From: Candidatus Moranbacteria bacterium CG_4_8_14_3_um_filter_41_13
Lineage (GTDB): Bacteria; Patescibacteriota; Minisyncoccia; Moranbacterales; UBA1568
DNA length: 18,520 bases
Assembly (NCBI GenBank): GCA_002782305.1
Contig: PFHN01000032.1
Coordinates: 1-18,520 of the forward strand
Reading direction: 5' to 3'
Shown here: piece after piece, positions 7,201 to 14,650 of the stretch
How positions within the stretch are numbered: the stretch's first letter is position 1
Layout of the letters: each line of letters opens with the position of its first letter
The notes under the pieces: generated by a model
What the model saw: the letters and a program-made list of their open reading frames with translations, nothing else
Told to the model about the DNA's origin: nothing
Database searches by the model: none
Translations under genes and position numbers: made by a program

Positions 7201-8466
7201 ATGGAAGAAACAAATATTACACAGCAGGAAAAATATGACAAAGGCAGGCATATTTTCAAGAAATCAATTTTCATTTTTTCCATTATTATTCTCTTCTTTG
7301 GAGTATTTACATTGGGTTACGAAAGAGGAAGAGAGAAAGAAAAGGGTGGTAGTGAGAGTGCTTTATCGCCAAAAGATGCGCTGATTATCAATAAAGAGGA
7401 CAACGATAGAACGATTGATTTTTCTCTTTTCTGGCAAGCGTGGAATCTGCTTCAAGAGAAATACGTGGATCGAGGCAATCTTGATGCGCATACGCTCTTC
7501 TATGGTGCTATTAAGGGGATGCTTGCGGCTACTGGTGATCCTTATACTACTTTTTTTGATCCAAAGGAAAATCAAGCCTTTCAAGAAGATATTTCTGGTA
7601 CCTTTGAAGGTATCGGTGCAGAAATGGGTATGAAAGACAATATTCTGACCATTATAGCTCCGCTTGAAGGTATGCCAGCTGAGAAAGCGGGTCTGATGTC
7701 TGGCGATAAAATTATCAAGATTGAGGATGAATCTACAACGAATCTTTCTTTGGAAGAAGCGGTGAAAAAAATTCGTGGACCAAAGGGTACGGAAGTAAAA
7801 CTCACTATTTTCCGTGTTGGTGAAGATGATTACCTAACAATAACTGTGAAACGTGATCAGATTCTGGTGAAAAGTGTTCGTTTTGAGATGAAAGATAATG
7901 CAATTGCATACATCAGAGTCAATCGTTTTGGTGATGATACAGAGAAGGAGTTCAATATGGCAGTCAAACAAGCACTTTCTGCCAATGCCAAGAAACTTAT
8001 CATTGATGTACGGAATAACCCAGGAGGATTTCTCGAAACAGCAGTGTCGATGAGTAGCACGATGCTTCCTTTCGGTAAGGTAGTGGTGATGGAAGAAAAT
8101 GCCAAAGGCGATCGTAAGGAACTCAAGACTCAAGGAAGAGACTTCCTTAGTCACTTGCCTACCGTAGTGCTGATCAACGAAGGAAGTGCGAGTGCTTCAG
8201 AGATTCTCGCAGGAGCACTGAAGGATAACCGTGATGATGTTACACTCATTGGCGAGAAATCTTTTGGAAAAGGATCTGTACAAGAACTGATACCACTGAG
8301 TAAGACGACAGCGATGAAGGTGACTGTAGCACGCTGGCTCACTCCTGCAGGACATCAGATCAATACAGTCGGCATAACACCTGATATCGAAGTGGAAATT
8401 ACGAGAGAAGATATCGAAAGCAAACGCGATCCACAGCTCGATAAAGCTCTCGAAATATTAAAGTAA
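7201..8466 (+). CDS. ctpA: S41A C-terminal processing peptidase (CtpA/Prc family)
   Basis: A 421-residue membrane-anchored serine protease acting outside the membrane. Residues 20-39 are a transmembrane or uncleaved signal segment. An N-terminal helical part with GDPYTTFFDP is followed by a PDZ domain (about 133-218, with GIGAEMG and GLMSGDKIIKI) that recognises the C-terminus of substrates. The catalytic core (about 232-400) has IIDVRNNPGG, the Ser loop NEGSASASEILAGAL (nucleophile probably S331) and GEKSFGKGSVQ (K357 as general base), so the Ser-Lys dyad is intact. The family trims C-termini and often regulates peptidoglycan hydrolases, fitting the M23 enzyme at 16242, although that link is inference. 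It follows the GT2 gene by 6 bases and precedes groES, which has its own promoter. Confidence 0.93.
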   Translation: MEETNITQQEKYDKGRHIFKKSIFIFSIIILFFGVFTLGYERGREKEKGGSESALSPKDALIINKEDNDRTIDFSLFWQAWNLLQEKYVDRGNLDAHTLFYGAIKGMLAATGDPYTTFFDPKENQAFQEDISGTFEGIGAEMGMKDNILTIIAPLEGMPAEKAGLMSGDKIIKIEDESTTNLSLEEAVKKIRGPKGTEVKLTIFRVGEDDYLTITVKRDQILVKSVRFEMKDNAIAYIRVNRFGDDTEKEFNMAVKQALSANAKKLIIDVRNNPGGFLETAVSMSSTMLPFGKVVVMEENAKGDRKELKTQGRDFLSHLPTVVLINEGSASASEILAGALKDNRDDVTLIGEKSFGKGSVQELIPLSKTTAMKVTVARWLTPAGHQINTVGITPDIEVEITREDIESKRDPQLDKALEILK

Positions 8467-8496
8467 GGAAGCATAACAAAACATCTTACGAAACAC

Positions 8497-8525
8497 TTGA
8501 CTTGCGCACGAAGAATTTCTATACT
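8497..8525 (+). promoter_or_regulatory. Sigma70-type promoter of groES
   Basis: TTGACT (8497-8502), a 17-base spacer and TATACT (8520-8525). The start would fall around 8531-8532. No CIRCE-type inverted repeat (GAGTGCTAA arms) is visible, so HrcA control is not supported. Confidence 0.7.
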
Positions 8526-8540
8526 TATATATGAATTAAT

Positions 8541-8561
8541 ATGTTGAGAATACATCTATGA
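8541..8561 (+). other. Possible 6-codon upstream mini-ORF overlapping the groES start
   Basis: An ATG at 8541 opens a six-codon frame (MLRIHL) whose TGA (8559-8561) overlaps the groES ATG (8558) as ATGA. A still earlier ATG at 8531, on the predicted transcription start, reads ATG AAT TAA. groES itself has no Shine-Dalgarno sequence, so ribosomes could load on the mini-ORF and reinitiate. The six codons could be a chance occurrence. Confidence 0.3.
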
Positions 8562-8836
8562 AAGAAAAACTGACTATAAGGCCACTGGGCGAAAACATAC
8601 TTATTCAGGTAGAAAAACCAGAAGAGAAAACTTCGGCAGGTATCTATCTTCCTGAGACCGCCAATCCTGATCGTCCACAGATTGGCAAAGTGATTGCAAT
8701 AGGAGAAAGTGATAAGATAAAAGTGAAATCAGGAGAGAAGGTTGTCTTCAAACGTTATGGAGGTGAAGAAGTGAAAATAGATGGTACCGAATACCTTCTT
8801 TCAAACTATAAAGACGTCTTGGCCGTGATTGCCTAA
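8558..8836 (+). CDS. groES: Co-chaperonin GroES
   Basis: A 92-residue protein, close to the family's usual 94-97. It shows the GroES fold from end to end: IRPLGENILIQ at the start, the GroEL-binding mobile loop (about residues 22-36, EKTSAGIYLPETA), IGKVIAIG, the dome GEKVVFKRYGG, and the closing YLLSNYKDVLAVIA. It caps the GroEL chamber during ATP-driven folding in the cytoplasm. No groEL is next to it in this window: the neighbour upstream is a protease gene and the one downstream is convergent, so groEL must lie elsewhere. It has its own promoter at 8497-8525 and a leader of about 26 bases without a Shine-Dalgarno sequence. The TAA is only 19 bases from the stop codon of the convergent rhodanese gene, and no terminator is visible between them. 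Confidence 0.95.
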   Translation: MKEKLTIRPLGENILIQVEKPEEKTSAGIYLPETANPDRPQIGKVIAIGESDKIKVKSGEKVVFKRYGGEEVKIDGTEYLLSNYKDVLAVIA

Positions 8837-8855
8837 GAGGAGAGGATTTATCTTA

Positions 8856-9683
8856 TTATGGCTCAAGAGTGAGTCCAGATTCAGGAAGAAGGTGTTTATT
8901 ACTACCACTCAGAGTTTTTGCAGTAAAAATACCGAGATCGGAAAGGAGTACACCTCCTTCAAAAGAACGTGTATCGTTTTCTCCATAGACGATAATCAAA
9001 GTGGCAACAGGAAGTTCTGTAGCACGTTTTTCGAGTTCAGAGAGAGGAATATTGATTGATCCTTGTATGTGTTTTTTTGCATAATTTTTTTCCGTCTGGA
9101 CATCAAGCAGAAAAAATGATGCTAACTCCTTCTGCATTTTTTTGAATGCTTCGAGATCGATATAGGTTACCTTGGATTGATCAACAAAAGACTCAGTGTT
9201 CGCTTGAGAAATCATTGGTGCATATATATTCTTCCAACCGTTTATACCCCCTTTTAGAAAGAAATACGGAAATGATTTTCTAGCGAGTATATTTTTCGCA
9301 GTCTCAAAAGTTGTATTGTCAGATTCATCGGAAATAATAATGAATGTTGTTGATGAATCAGGGGTAATATTCTCCAGATTGTTTATAGAAATGTTCCGAG
9401 AATGTGCAATATGCTCATTATCAAAGGCATTTCTGGTACGGATATCAAGCATGGTAATTTTCTCACCTAACTGAATTTTCTTCATCAGTATTGCAGGTTC
9501 TATAGAAGGAATATTCCCTTTGGTGCTATCGGAAATTGCAGCCTCAAGAACATCGTTTCGATCAGTAGTGTTGGTATAAAAAAATCTTTTACCAATAAAA
9601 TACACTCCAATCAAAAGAATAAACAGGAGTCCAATAAGAAGAGCTTTTCTATCGCGCGTATTTTGCTGGGTTGGTGAAGCCAT
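8856..9683 (-). CDS. Membrane-anchored tandem rhodanese-like protein lacking the catalytic cysteine
   Basis: A 275-residue protein: basic N-terminus, one transmembrane segment (about 14-35), then two rhodanese domains outside or facing the membrane (about 62-155 and 172-272). Domain 1 shows MLDIRTRNAFDNEHIAHSRN and FLKGGINGW; domain 2 shows LLDVQTEKNYAKKHIQGSIN and a YGENDTRS loop. Rhodaneses normally carry the sulfur-transferring cysteine at the start of this loop, as in YCxxGxRS. Here domain 1 has SDESDNT (118-124) and domain 2 has GENDTR (234-239), and there is no cysteine anywhere in the protein, so sulfur transfer by the usual route is impossible. A binding or scaffold role is more likely. 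The gene starts 6 bases after fmt and is last in the priA-def-fmt run; a link to those functions is only by position. Confidence 0.85.
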   Translation of the reverse strand: MASPTQQNTRDRKALLIGLLFILLIGVYFIGKRFFYTNTTDRNDVLEAAISDSTKGNIPSIEPAILMKKIQLGEKITMLDIRTRNAFDNEHIAHSRNISINNLENITPDSSTTFIIISDESDNTTFETAKNILARKSFPYFFLKGGINGWKNIYAPMISQANTESFVDQSKVTYIDLEAFKKMQKELASFFLLDVQTEKNYAKKHIQGSINIPLSELEKRATELPVATLIIVYGENDTRSFEGGVLLSDLGIFTAKTLSGSNKHLLPESGLTLEP

Positions 9684-9689
9684 ACTTTT

Positions 9690-10739
9690 TTATTGTAAGA
9701 AACTTCCAAGCAGTGTTTTATTCCCTCGGAGGAAATCTTCTATGGAAACCCTTGATTTTCCTTCGAGCTGGACTTCTTCTAGGAATATGATGCCTTCACT
9801 CGTTTGTACCGCTATTTTCTCACCCATTTCAAAAACTTCTCCAAGCATATGAGGTGATTTTGGTGATTGTTTCTGATACGATATTTCCATAAGTTTGAGC
9901 CTCACCAGTCCATCTTCCGTCTTCCAAAGTGAGAAAAGTCCTGGCCATGGATAGAGTGCTCGATAACGGTTGTAGATATTAGGCGCTCCTTCAGTCCACA
10001 TCACGTGACCATCTTCTCTTTCAATGAGTTGACACAGTGTTGCCTCTTCATTCTTCTGAGGGACAGGAGTAATAGTCTGTTCGATAATTTTTGGTAATGT
10101 TTCAATTAAGAGTTGTTTTCCGAGCTCAGTCAGTTTCGTGTACAAAATATCTTTCGTATCTTCTGGTTCTATATCAAGAGAAGTCTGAGAAAAGATAGCA
10201 CCTGTATCCATACCAGCGTCCATCTGCATGATACTGATGCCTGTTTGTGTTTCACCGAGAAGGAGCGCGTTTTGAATAGGGGAAGCACCCCTGAATTTTG
10301 GGAGAAGCGAAGCATGAACATTGATACAGCCGAATCCAGGAAGCGCGAGCACCGCATCAGGGAGGATTTTGCCATAGGCCGCTACGACAATAAGATCAGG
10401 TTTCAAATCCCGAAGTTTAAGAATGGCTTCTTCATCAAATTTGGCTATTTGGAGCACGGGGATGTTATTTTTTATGGCTTCTTTTTTTATCGCACTTTCC
10501 TCGACTTCTTGTTTGCGTCCTACTTTCTGATCAAGCTTTGTCACAACACTGACGATATTGTATTTCTCCTTAACAAGAGCAGAAAGGATTTCTGCAGAAA
10601 ATGCTGGTGTACCCATAAAAATGGTACGAATCTTTGGACCGCCGATAAAATTTTTTGGCGTAGCAGTTTGTTTCGGGAGGACGAAACTTTTCTGGTCTTT
10701 GTGTTTTTTCCCTGTGAGTAAATCGAAGAAAGTAACCAT
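9690..10739 (-). CDS. fmt: Methionyl-tRNA formyltransferase
   Basis: A 349-residue enzyme that formylates initiator Met-tRNA using 10-formyl-tetrahydrofolate. The catalytic domain has IRTIFMGTPAFSAEIL, the active-site run INVHASLLPKFRGASPIQ (N140, H142) and MDAGMDTGAI (D178), followed by the C-terminal tRNA-binding domain with YNRYRALYPWPGLFS. The active residues are all offset by 32 from the usual E. coli numbering (N108, H110, D146), showing a 32-residue N-terminal extension rich in Lys, ahead of the first beta strand. No ATG, GTG or TTG in frame lies between the first codon and M42 inside that strand, so the extension cannot be removed by choosing another start. It sits 10 bases after def in the classic def-fmt order. 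Confidence 0.95.
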   Translation of the reverse strand: MVTFFDLLTGKKHKDQKSFVLPKQTATPKNFIGGPKIRTIFMGTPAFSAEILSALVKEKYNIVSVVTKLDQKVGRKQEVEESAIKKEAIKNNIPVLQIAKFDEEAILKLRDLKPDLIVVAAYGKILPDAVLALPGFGCINVHASLLPKFRGASPIQNALLLGETQTGISIMQMDAGMDTGAIFSQTSLDIEPEDTKDILYTKLTELGKQLLIETLPKIIEQTITPVPQKNEEATLCQLIEREDGHVMWTEGAPNIYNRYRALYPWPGLFSLWKTEDGLVRLKLMEISYQKQSPKSPHMLGEVFEMGEKIAVQTSEGIIFLEEVQLEGKSRVSIEDFLRGNKTLLGSFLQ

Positions 10740-10749
10740 TATTTTTTGT

Positions 10750-11220
10750 TTAAAGAATTATCGAGGACTTTTTCTGTTGTTTTTTGTAACGATTGATAAT
10801 AAGTATACCATCCAAATGATCCACTTCGTGTTGTATGACAATGGCAAGGAATCCCGTTGCTCGCATTTTTTTTGGCAGACCTTTTTCGTTCTGATAGCGC
10901 AAGGTTATCTCTTCCGAACGAATAATCGGAAAGAATTGACCTGGTAAACTGAGGCATCCTTCTTCAAAGACGATTTTCTCTTGTGAATAAGAAGTGATTT
11001 CTGGATTGATAAAATAGTACACTTGGTTATCTACTTCTGCAACAGCAAGACGGAGAGACTTATCAATTTGCGGAGCAGCAAGACCAACACCGTTTTCCTT
11101 GTGCATCGTTTCTATCATTTGAGGAAGCAAAGCCTGAATCTCTGGTGATAAGGGATCCTTTACCAGAGCTGTTTTTGTGAGGAGTATTTCGGTAGTATCA
11201 CCAGTAATGAGTTTGAGCAT
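10750..11220 (-). CDS. def: Peptide deformylase
   Basis: A 156-residue metalloenzyme that removes the formyl group from nascent chains, working with Fmt. All three family motifs are present: GVGLAAPQI (44-52), EEGCLSLPG (87-94, metal ligand C89) and HEVDHLDG (131-138, metal ligands H131 and H135, catalytic E132). The length is normal for a short deformylase. It starts 3 bases after the priA stop (TAAACTATG) with no Shine-Dalgarno sequence, suggesting translation coupled to priA. Confidence 0.97.
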   Translation of the reverse strand: MLKLITGDTTEILLTKTALVKDPLSPEIQALLPQMIETMHKENGVGLAAPQIDKSLRLAVAEVDNQVYYFINPEITSYSQEKIVFEEGCLSLPGQFFPIIRSEEITLRYQNEKGLPKKMRATGFLAIVIQHEVDHLDGILIINRYKKQQKKSSIIL

Positions 11221-11223
11221 AGT

Positions 11224-13203
11224 TTAAAGAAAAGAAAGTGGATCAACATCTATAGTGGTTGTCATATCAATCTTTTGAAGATATGAGCGGACATCATCTG
11301 GCAGGGTGTCCTGTGAAGCAATACGAATAATCATTGATGTTTCAAAAAGTTTTTTTGTTGTCAGATATTTCACTTTCTCGGAGATGCTGATACGGTGTTT
11401 TTGTTTCGTCTCTGAGAAAAGAAGTACGATGTCTTCATATATCTTCTGCATCTTTTTCGAAACAGCCTGCTCTGTTTTCTCAGAACACGTAATCGCGAAG
11501 AGTCTGGAGTATGGAGGGTAGAACAAATCTTCTCTCTCAGTCATTATTTTCTCTAAAAATGCCGTAGAGTCAAACGACTGCACTCTCTGAAAAAAAGTAC
11601 TCTCCGGATGGAAGGTTTGCACACAGACTTTCAGAGGCACTGTCTTTCTCTGACCCTCTTCTTGGAAGCGTGTCAGTATCTGGAACAGCTTCTCATCGGA
11701 ACGAAAATCAGCGAAAGAAAGCAAACTATCTGCGTCAATCATACCAATAAGTGCCAGTTTCGGCAAGTGGTGGCTTTTCAAGACCATCTGGGTTCCGATG
11801 AGGATATCGATGTTTCCTTGCGAGGATTCTTCATAGAATTTTTCTATGTCTTTCATCGTTCGGAGAGTCTTCGCATCAGCACGGAAGATGCGTGCTCCAG
11901 GGAAAAGTTTTCGTACTTCTCTCTCGATACGCTCTGTGCCAAATCCGACATGACGAAAAGTGAGGTGTCCGCAGTGTGGACAGCTCGGAAAAGCGTCTGT
12001 CTTGTAAGCACATCCAGTACACCGGAAAATCCCATCATTTTGTAAAGAAAGAATATGCGCTGATTTCGGACAACGAAAAATATTTTTACAATGTTCACAT
12101 ACCGAGAAAGCGTTCATACCTTGGCGATGAATATAGAGGAGCGACTGTGTCTTGTGCATATACGATTCAGTCAAGGCAGTGATAAGCTCTTGTGAAAGTG
12201 GAGAGTAGTTTTTCCGAAAGCGTTCAAGACGAAGATTGATGATGTGCATCGTTCCAAAAAGTGGCGGAAGTACTTGCATGGTATTCATCATCTGATAGCT
12301 TTGCTCTTCCGCTTTCGCAGAGAAACGACTGTCTACTCCTGGCATACCAGAAACAAAAAGAAGTTTACTCGAAGAGCAAATAGCTAATTCCTTGGCTACT
12401 TTCCGAGCATCGTATCTTGGACTCATATTCCATTGTTTATAACCATCATCTTGTTCTTCGAATATGACGATACTTTTGAGATTATTAAATGGTGCAAATA
12501 AGCCTTGTCTTGTGGCGAATATGAGTATGGCTTCACCAGATCTGATATGTTCCCAAGCGTGAAAATATTCTCGATCGGTAAGCTTACTATGAAGCGATAC
12601 TATTTTCTCTGAAGGAAAATACGTCTTTGCAATTTTCTGTAAGGCAGGAAGAAGCACAATTTCTGGGACAACAATGAGCACTTGCCCTTTTCTCCGTGTC
12701 ATCTTCTTCATAAAATGAGCAAGCCAATGTTCGAAATGGTGCAAAGAGAACATATCGAGGTATGCATACGATACGTCTTTCAATATACAGCAGTCTTGAA
12801 GAATGCCCTTGTCTGTAGATGAAAGCTTTGGGAGAGGAGGGAGCATTTCTGTAGACAGATGTACCGTAAGAGCGGTTGTCTTTTTTGGGAGAAAATGTTT
12901 CAACACTTTGCCGAGTGATGTGAAATATTCCTCACTGATGTACTGTGCGAGTGCGAGCTGATGAGGAGTAAGAAAAGCAGGAATGATCATTTTGGAATAT
13001 GATTTCATCCAAAGAGGTTTTGTTCCTGGGAGCGTCTCACACGCAAACACAACGCCTTCGAGAGATCGTTTACCAAATGAAATAGCAATAAGAGAACCGA
13101 TAGGAAGAGGTTTCTCTGAAGCATAACTAAAAAAAGGTGATTTCCTGAGAGGGAGAATCAAAAGCGGAGCCACTTCAAGTCGATACAGAGATGTTTCTTT
13201 CAT
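11224..13203 (-). CDS. priA: PriA-like primosomal protein N' with degenerate helicase motifs
   Basis: A 659-residue PriA homologue; PriA rebuilds replication forks by loading the replicative helicase. Order: N-terminal 3'-DNA-binding domain (1-105), helicase lobe 1 (about 130-310), Zn region (369-411), lobe 2 (412-520), C-terminal domain. Recognisable landmarks are VLIVVPEIVLLPAL, LHSKLTDREYFHAW, LFAPFNNLKSIVI, DDGYKQWNMSPRYDARKVA, GFGTERIEREVRKLFPGARI and DILIGTQMVLKSH. The ATPase residues are missing: the TGSGKT Walker A is replaced by ILKDVSYAY (140-148), DEEH by FEEQ (248-251), and the motif VI arginines by RFQEEGQRK (512-520). Seven of eight Zn cysteines remain (C369, C372, C378, C395, C398, C408, C411); the fourth is S381. 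It is probably a structural, ATPase-dead PriA. It has its own promoter at 13214-13242. Confidence 0.88.
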   Translation of the reverse strand: MKETSLYRLEVAPLLILPLRKSPFFSYASEKPLPIGSLIAISFGKRSLEGVVFACETLPGTKPLWMKSYSKMIIPAFLTPHQLALAQYISEEYFTSLGKVLKHFLPKKTTALTVHLSTEMLPPLPKLSSTDKGILQDCCILKDVSYAYLDMFSLHHFEHWLAHFMKKMTRRKGQVLIVVPEIVLLPALQKIAKTYFPSEKIVSLHSKLTDREYFHAWEHIRSGEAILIFATRQGLFAPFNNLKSIVIFEEQDDGYKQWNMSPRYDARKVAKELAICSSSKLLFVSGMPGVDSRFSAKAEEQSYQMMNTMQVLPPLFGTMHIINLRLERFRKNYSPLSQELITALTESYMHKTQSLLYIHRQGMNAFSVCEHCKNIFRCPKSAHILSLQNDGIFRCTGCAYKTDAFPSCPHCGHLTFRHVGFGTERIEREVRKLFPGARIFRADAKTLRTMKDIEKFYEESSQGNIDILIGTQMVLKSHHLPKLALIGMIDADSLLSFADFRSDEKLFQILTRFQEEGQRKTVPLKVCVQTFHPESTFFQRVQSFDSTAFLEKIMTEREDLFYPPYSRLFAITCSEKTEQAVSKKMQKIYEDIVLLFSETKQKHRISISEKVKYLTTKKLFETSMIIRIASQDTLPDDVRSYLQKIDMTTTIDVDPLSFL

Positions 13204-13213
13204 AGAGAAGGAA

Positions 13214-13242
13214 AGTATAAAACACTCCCTTCATTCTAGCAA
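13214..13242 (-). promoter_or_regulatory. Promoter of the priA-def-fmt-rhodanese operon
   Basis: On the minus strand TTGCTA (13237-13242) and TATACT (13214-13219) are separated by 17 bases. The priA ATG begins only 10 bases after the -10 box, so the leader would be about 3-4 bases: an almost leaderless message. It is divergent from the thpR start region. Confidence 0.65.
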
Positions 13243-13304
13243 ATTTTCTCTCATCGGTCTTTCTTTCTCTACCACTTGATTTTTTGGCTTTTTTAAGCTA
13301 CGCT

Positions 13305-13310
13305 CATAAT
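13305..13310 (+). promoter_or_regulatory. -10 box for a leaderless thpR transcript
   Basis: CATAAT lies 6 bases before the thpR ATG (13317), where the transcription start is expected. A -35 is not clear (TTTTGG at 13282 or TTGGCT at 13284), so this is a moderate call. The upstream in-frame TTG at 13284 would sit inside the promoter and is not a credible start. Confidence 0.45.
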
Positions 13311-13316
13311 ACCCTT

Positions 13317-13865
13317 ATGAATAAAACACGTCGATTATTTGTTGGTATCCCGCTTTCCTCACCGCTTCGTAAGAGACTTACGCAAGAAATGGAAACGTGG
13401 CCTAAAGAAGCAGTACTCCGTACGATGGAAGAAAATCTCCACGTGACGCTTTTTTTTCTTGGTTTCGTTCAGGAAGAAGAAGTAGGGGAGATGTGCCGAA
13501 GAGTCGGAGAAGTCTGTCAGAATGTTGAATCGTTCGATCTGGAATTCACAGGGATCAAGCTGATGGAGAGTGAAGAATCTCCGAAAATGATTTGGCTCAC
13601 AGGAGAGGCGAGCGACGAACTTCGCATTCTTCTTCAGAAAATCGAACAAGCATTTTCATCATTTATAAACGAGAAAAAAGTGTATCGTCCTCACATCACA
13701 CTCGCGAAAATCAAGAAATCCAAGTGGCTCAAGCTTGAGACGAAGCCTGTACTGAAAGACAAACTTTCTTTGATGGAAACAGTAGAAAATATTGCTGTGT
13801 TTGAAAGTTTGTCTCTTGATGGGAAGCGTCGTTACGAAGCGATTGATACGTTTCCGCTCATATAG
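13317..13865 (+). CDS. thpR: RNA 2',3'-cyclic phosphodiesterase (2H family, ThpR/LigT)
   Basis: A 182-residue 2H phosphoesterase that opens 2',3'-cyclic phosphates on RNA ends and, in some members, ligates tRNA halves. It begins MNKTRRLFVGIPL, the usual opening strand of the family, and has both catalytic repeats: HVTLFFLG (H42, T44) and HITLAKIK (H126, T128). The start is ATG 13317; a longer reading from TTG 13284 adds residues with no family counterpart and overlaps the -10 box. The WecG/TagA gene follows 20 bases downstream, so the two, and perhaps gltX, are probably cotranscribed. The function has no evident link to the neighbours. Confidence 0.9.
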   Translation: MNKTRRLFVGIPLSSPLRKRLTQEMETWPKEAVLRTMEENLHVTLFFLGFVQEEEVGEMCRRVGEVCQNVESFDLEFTGIKLMESEESPKMIWLTGEASDELRILLQKIEQAFSSFINEKKVYRPHITLAKIKKSKWLKLETKPVLKDKLSLMETVENIAVFESLSLDGKRRYEAIDTFPLI

Positions 13866-13885
13866 CTTTCCTTACCAAAAAATCT

Positions 13886-14629
13886 ATGGAAATATTGGGA
13901 ACCATCATCGACAATCATACTCGAGAAGAAATTTTGAAACAGGTAGAAACATTTTTAAGCAAACCGATGTTTCACCAAATAGCAACTGTCAATCCTGAAT
14001 TTCTTCTTGAAGCAGAAAAGAATAGAGCATTTCAAAATGTGCTGAATCAGTGTGATTTACGCATTGCGGACGGTTTCGGTATCACTCTTGCCTTTCTCTT
14101 CAAAGGTGAGAAATTGCGGTGTCGCTTCCCTGGAGCTGATTTGATGGAAGCAATGTTGCATATCGCCAATGAAAAAAAAATGAGCGTATATCTCGCTATC
14201 AATAAAAATGGGCTGAGTTCTTTCGAAGAAATAAAAAATGTTCTCTCAAAGGAATATCCGAATCTCATATTGAGTGGTACAGATATCGATAGTGTTCAGA
14301 GAGTGAATGAAAGTGCTCTCACATACGATATGCATCATACAAAATATGATATACTTCTTTGCAACTTTGGTGCTCCACGGCAAGAAATATTTTTACAGAG
14401 TTTCAAAAAAAAGGATACGGTTCGACTGGCTATGGGCATTGGAGGATCATTTGATTATCTGACTCGCAAACAAAAGCGTGCACCGAAGTGGTTACGAACT
14501 ATCGGTATGGAGTGGCTCTGGCGTTTCATACTTCAGCCGAAAAGATGGGTGCGTATATGGAAAGCGGTCGTTGTTTTCCCTTTTCACGTATTTTTCGCTA
14601 CAATAGAGGAACGAAGGAAAAATCTCTAA
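13886..14629 (+). CDS. WecG/TagA/CpsF-family N-acetylmannosaminyltransferase
   Basis: A 247-residue GT26 enzyme. The family adds ManNAc (or ManNAcA) from the UDP sugar to undecaprenyl-PP-GlcNAc, the second step in teichoic acid linkage units and enterobacterial common antigen. Motifs visible are ATVNPEFLLEA (T34, N36), the catalytic-aspartate site RIADGFGI (D62), FPGADLMEAM, CNFGAPRQEIF (Q166, E167), GIGGSFDYL, and the C-terminal membrane-binding tail RAPKWLRTIGMEWLWRF followed by QPKRW. All look intact. It fits the UDP-HexNAc dehydrogenase at the left edge and the LCP transferase at 5144, although it lies some 7 kb from the main cluster. It begins 20 bases after thpR and ends 21 bases before gltX; no Shine-Dalgarno sequence (AAAAAATCTATG). 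Confidence 0.9.
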   Translation: MEILGTIIDNHTREEILKQVETFLSKPMFHQIATVNPEFLLEAEKNRAFQNVLNQCDLRIADGFGITLAFLFKGEKLRCRFPGADLMEAMLHIANEKKMSVYLAINKNGLSSFEEIKNVLSKEYPNLILSGTDIDSVQRVNESALTYDMHHTKYDILLCNFGAPRQEIFLQSFKKKDTVRLAMGIGGSFDYLTRKQKRAPKWLRTIGMEWLWRFILQPKRWVRIWKAVVVFPFHVFFATIEERRKNL

Positions 14630-14650
14630 GTATTTGTAATGTAAAACTCT

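Noticed and set aside
584..8466. UGA-to-glycine code (code 25) for the whole window
   Set aside because: All conserved genes are complete without any internal TGA, which would be frequent in a recoded genome.
13284..13316. TTG start at 13284 for thpR
   Set aside because: The added residues have no family counterpart and the stretch carries the promoter; ATG 13317 gives the normal N-terminus.
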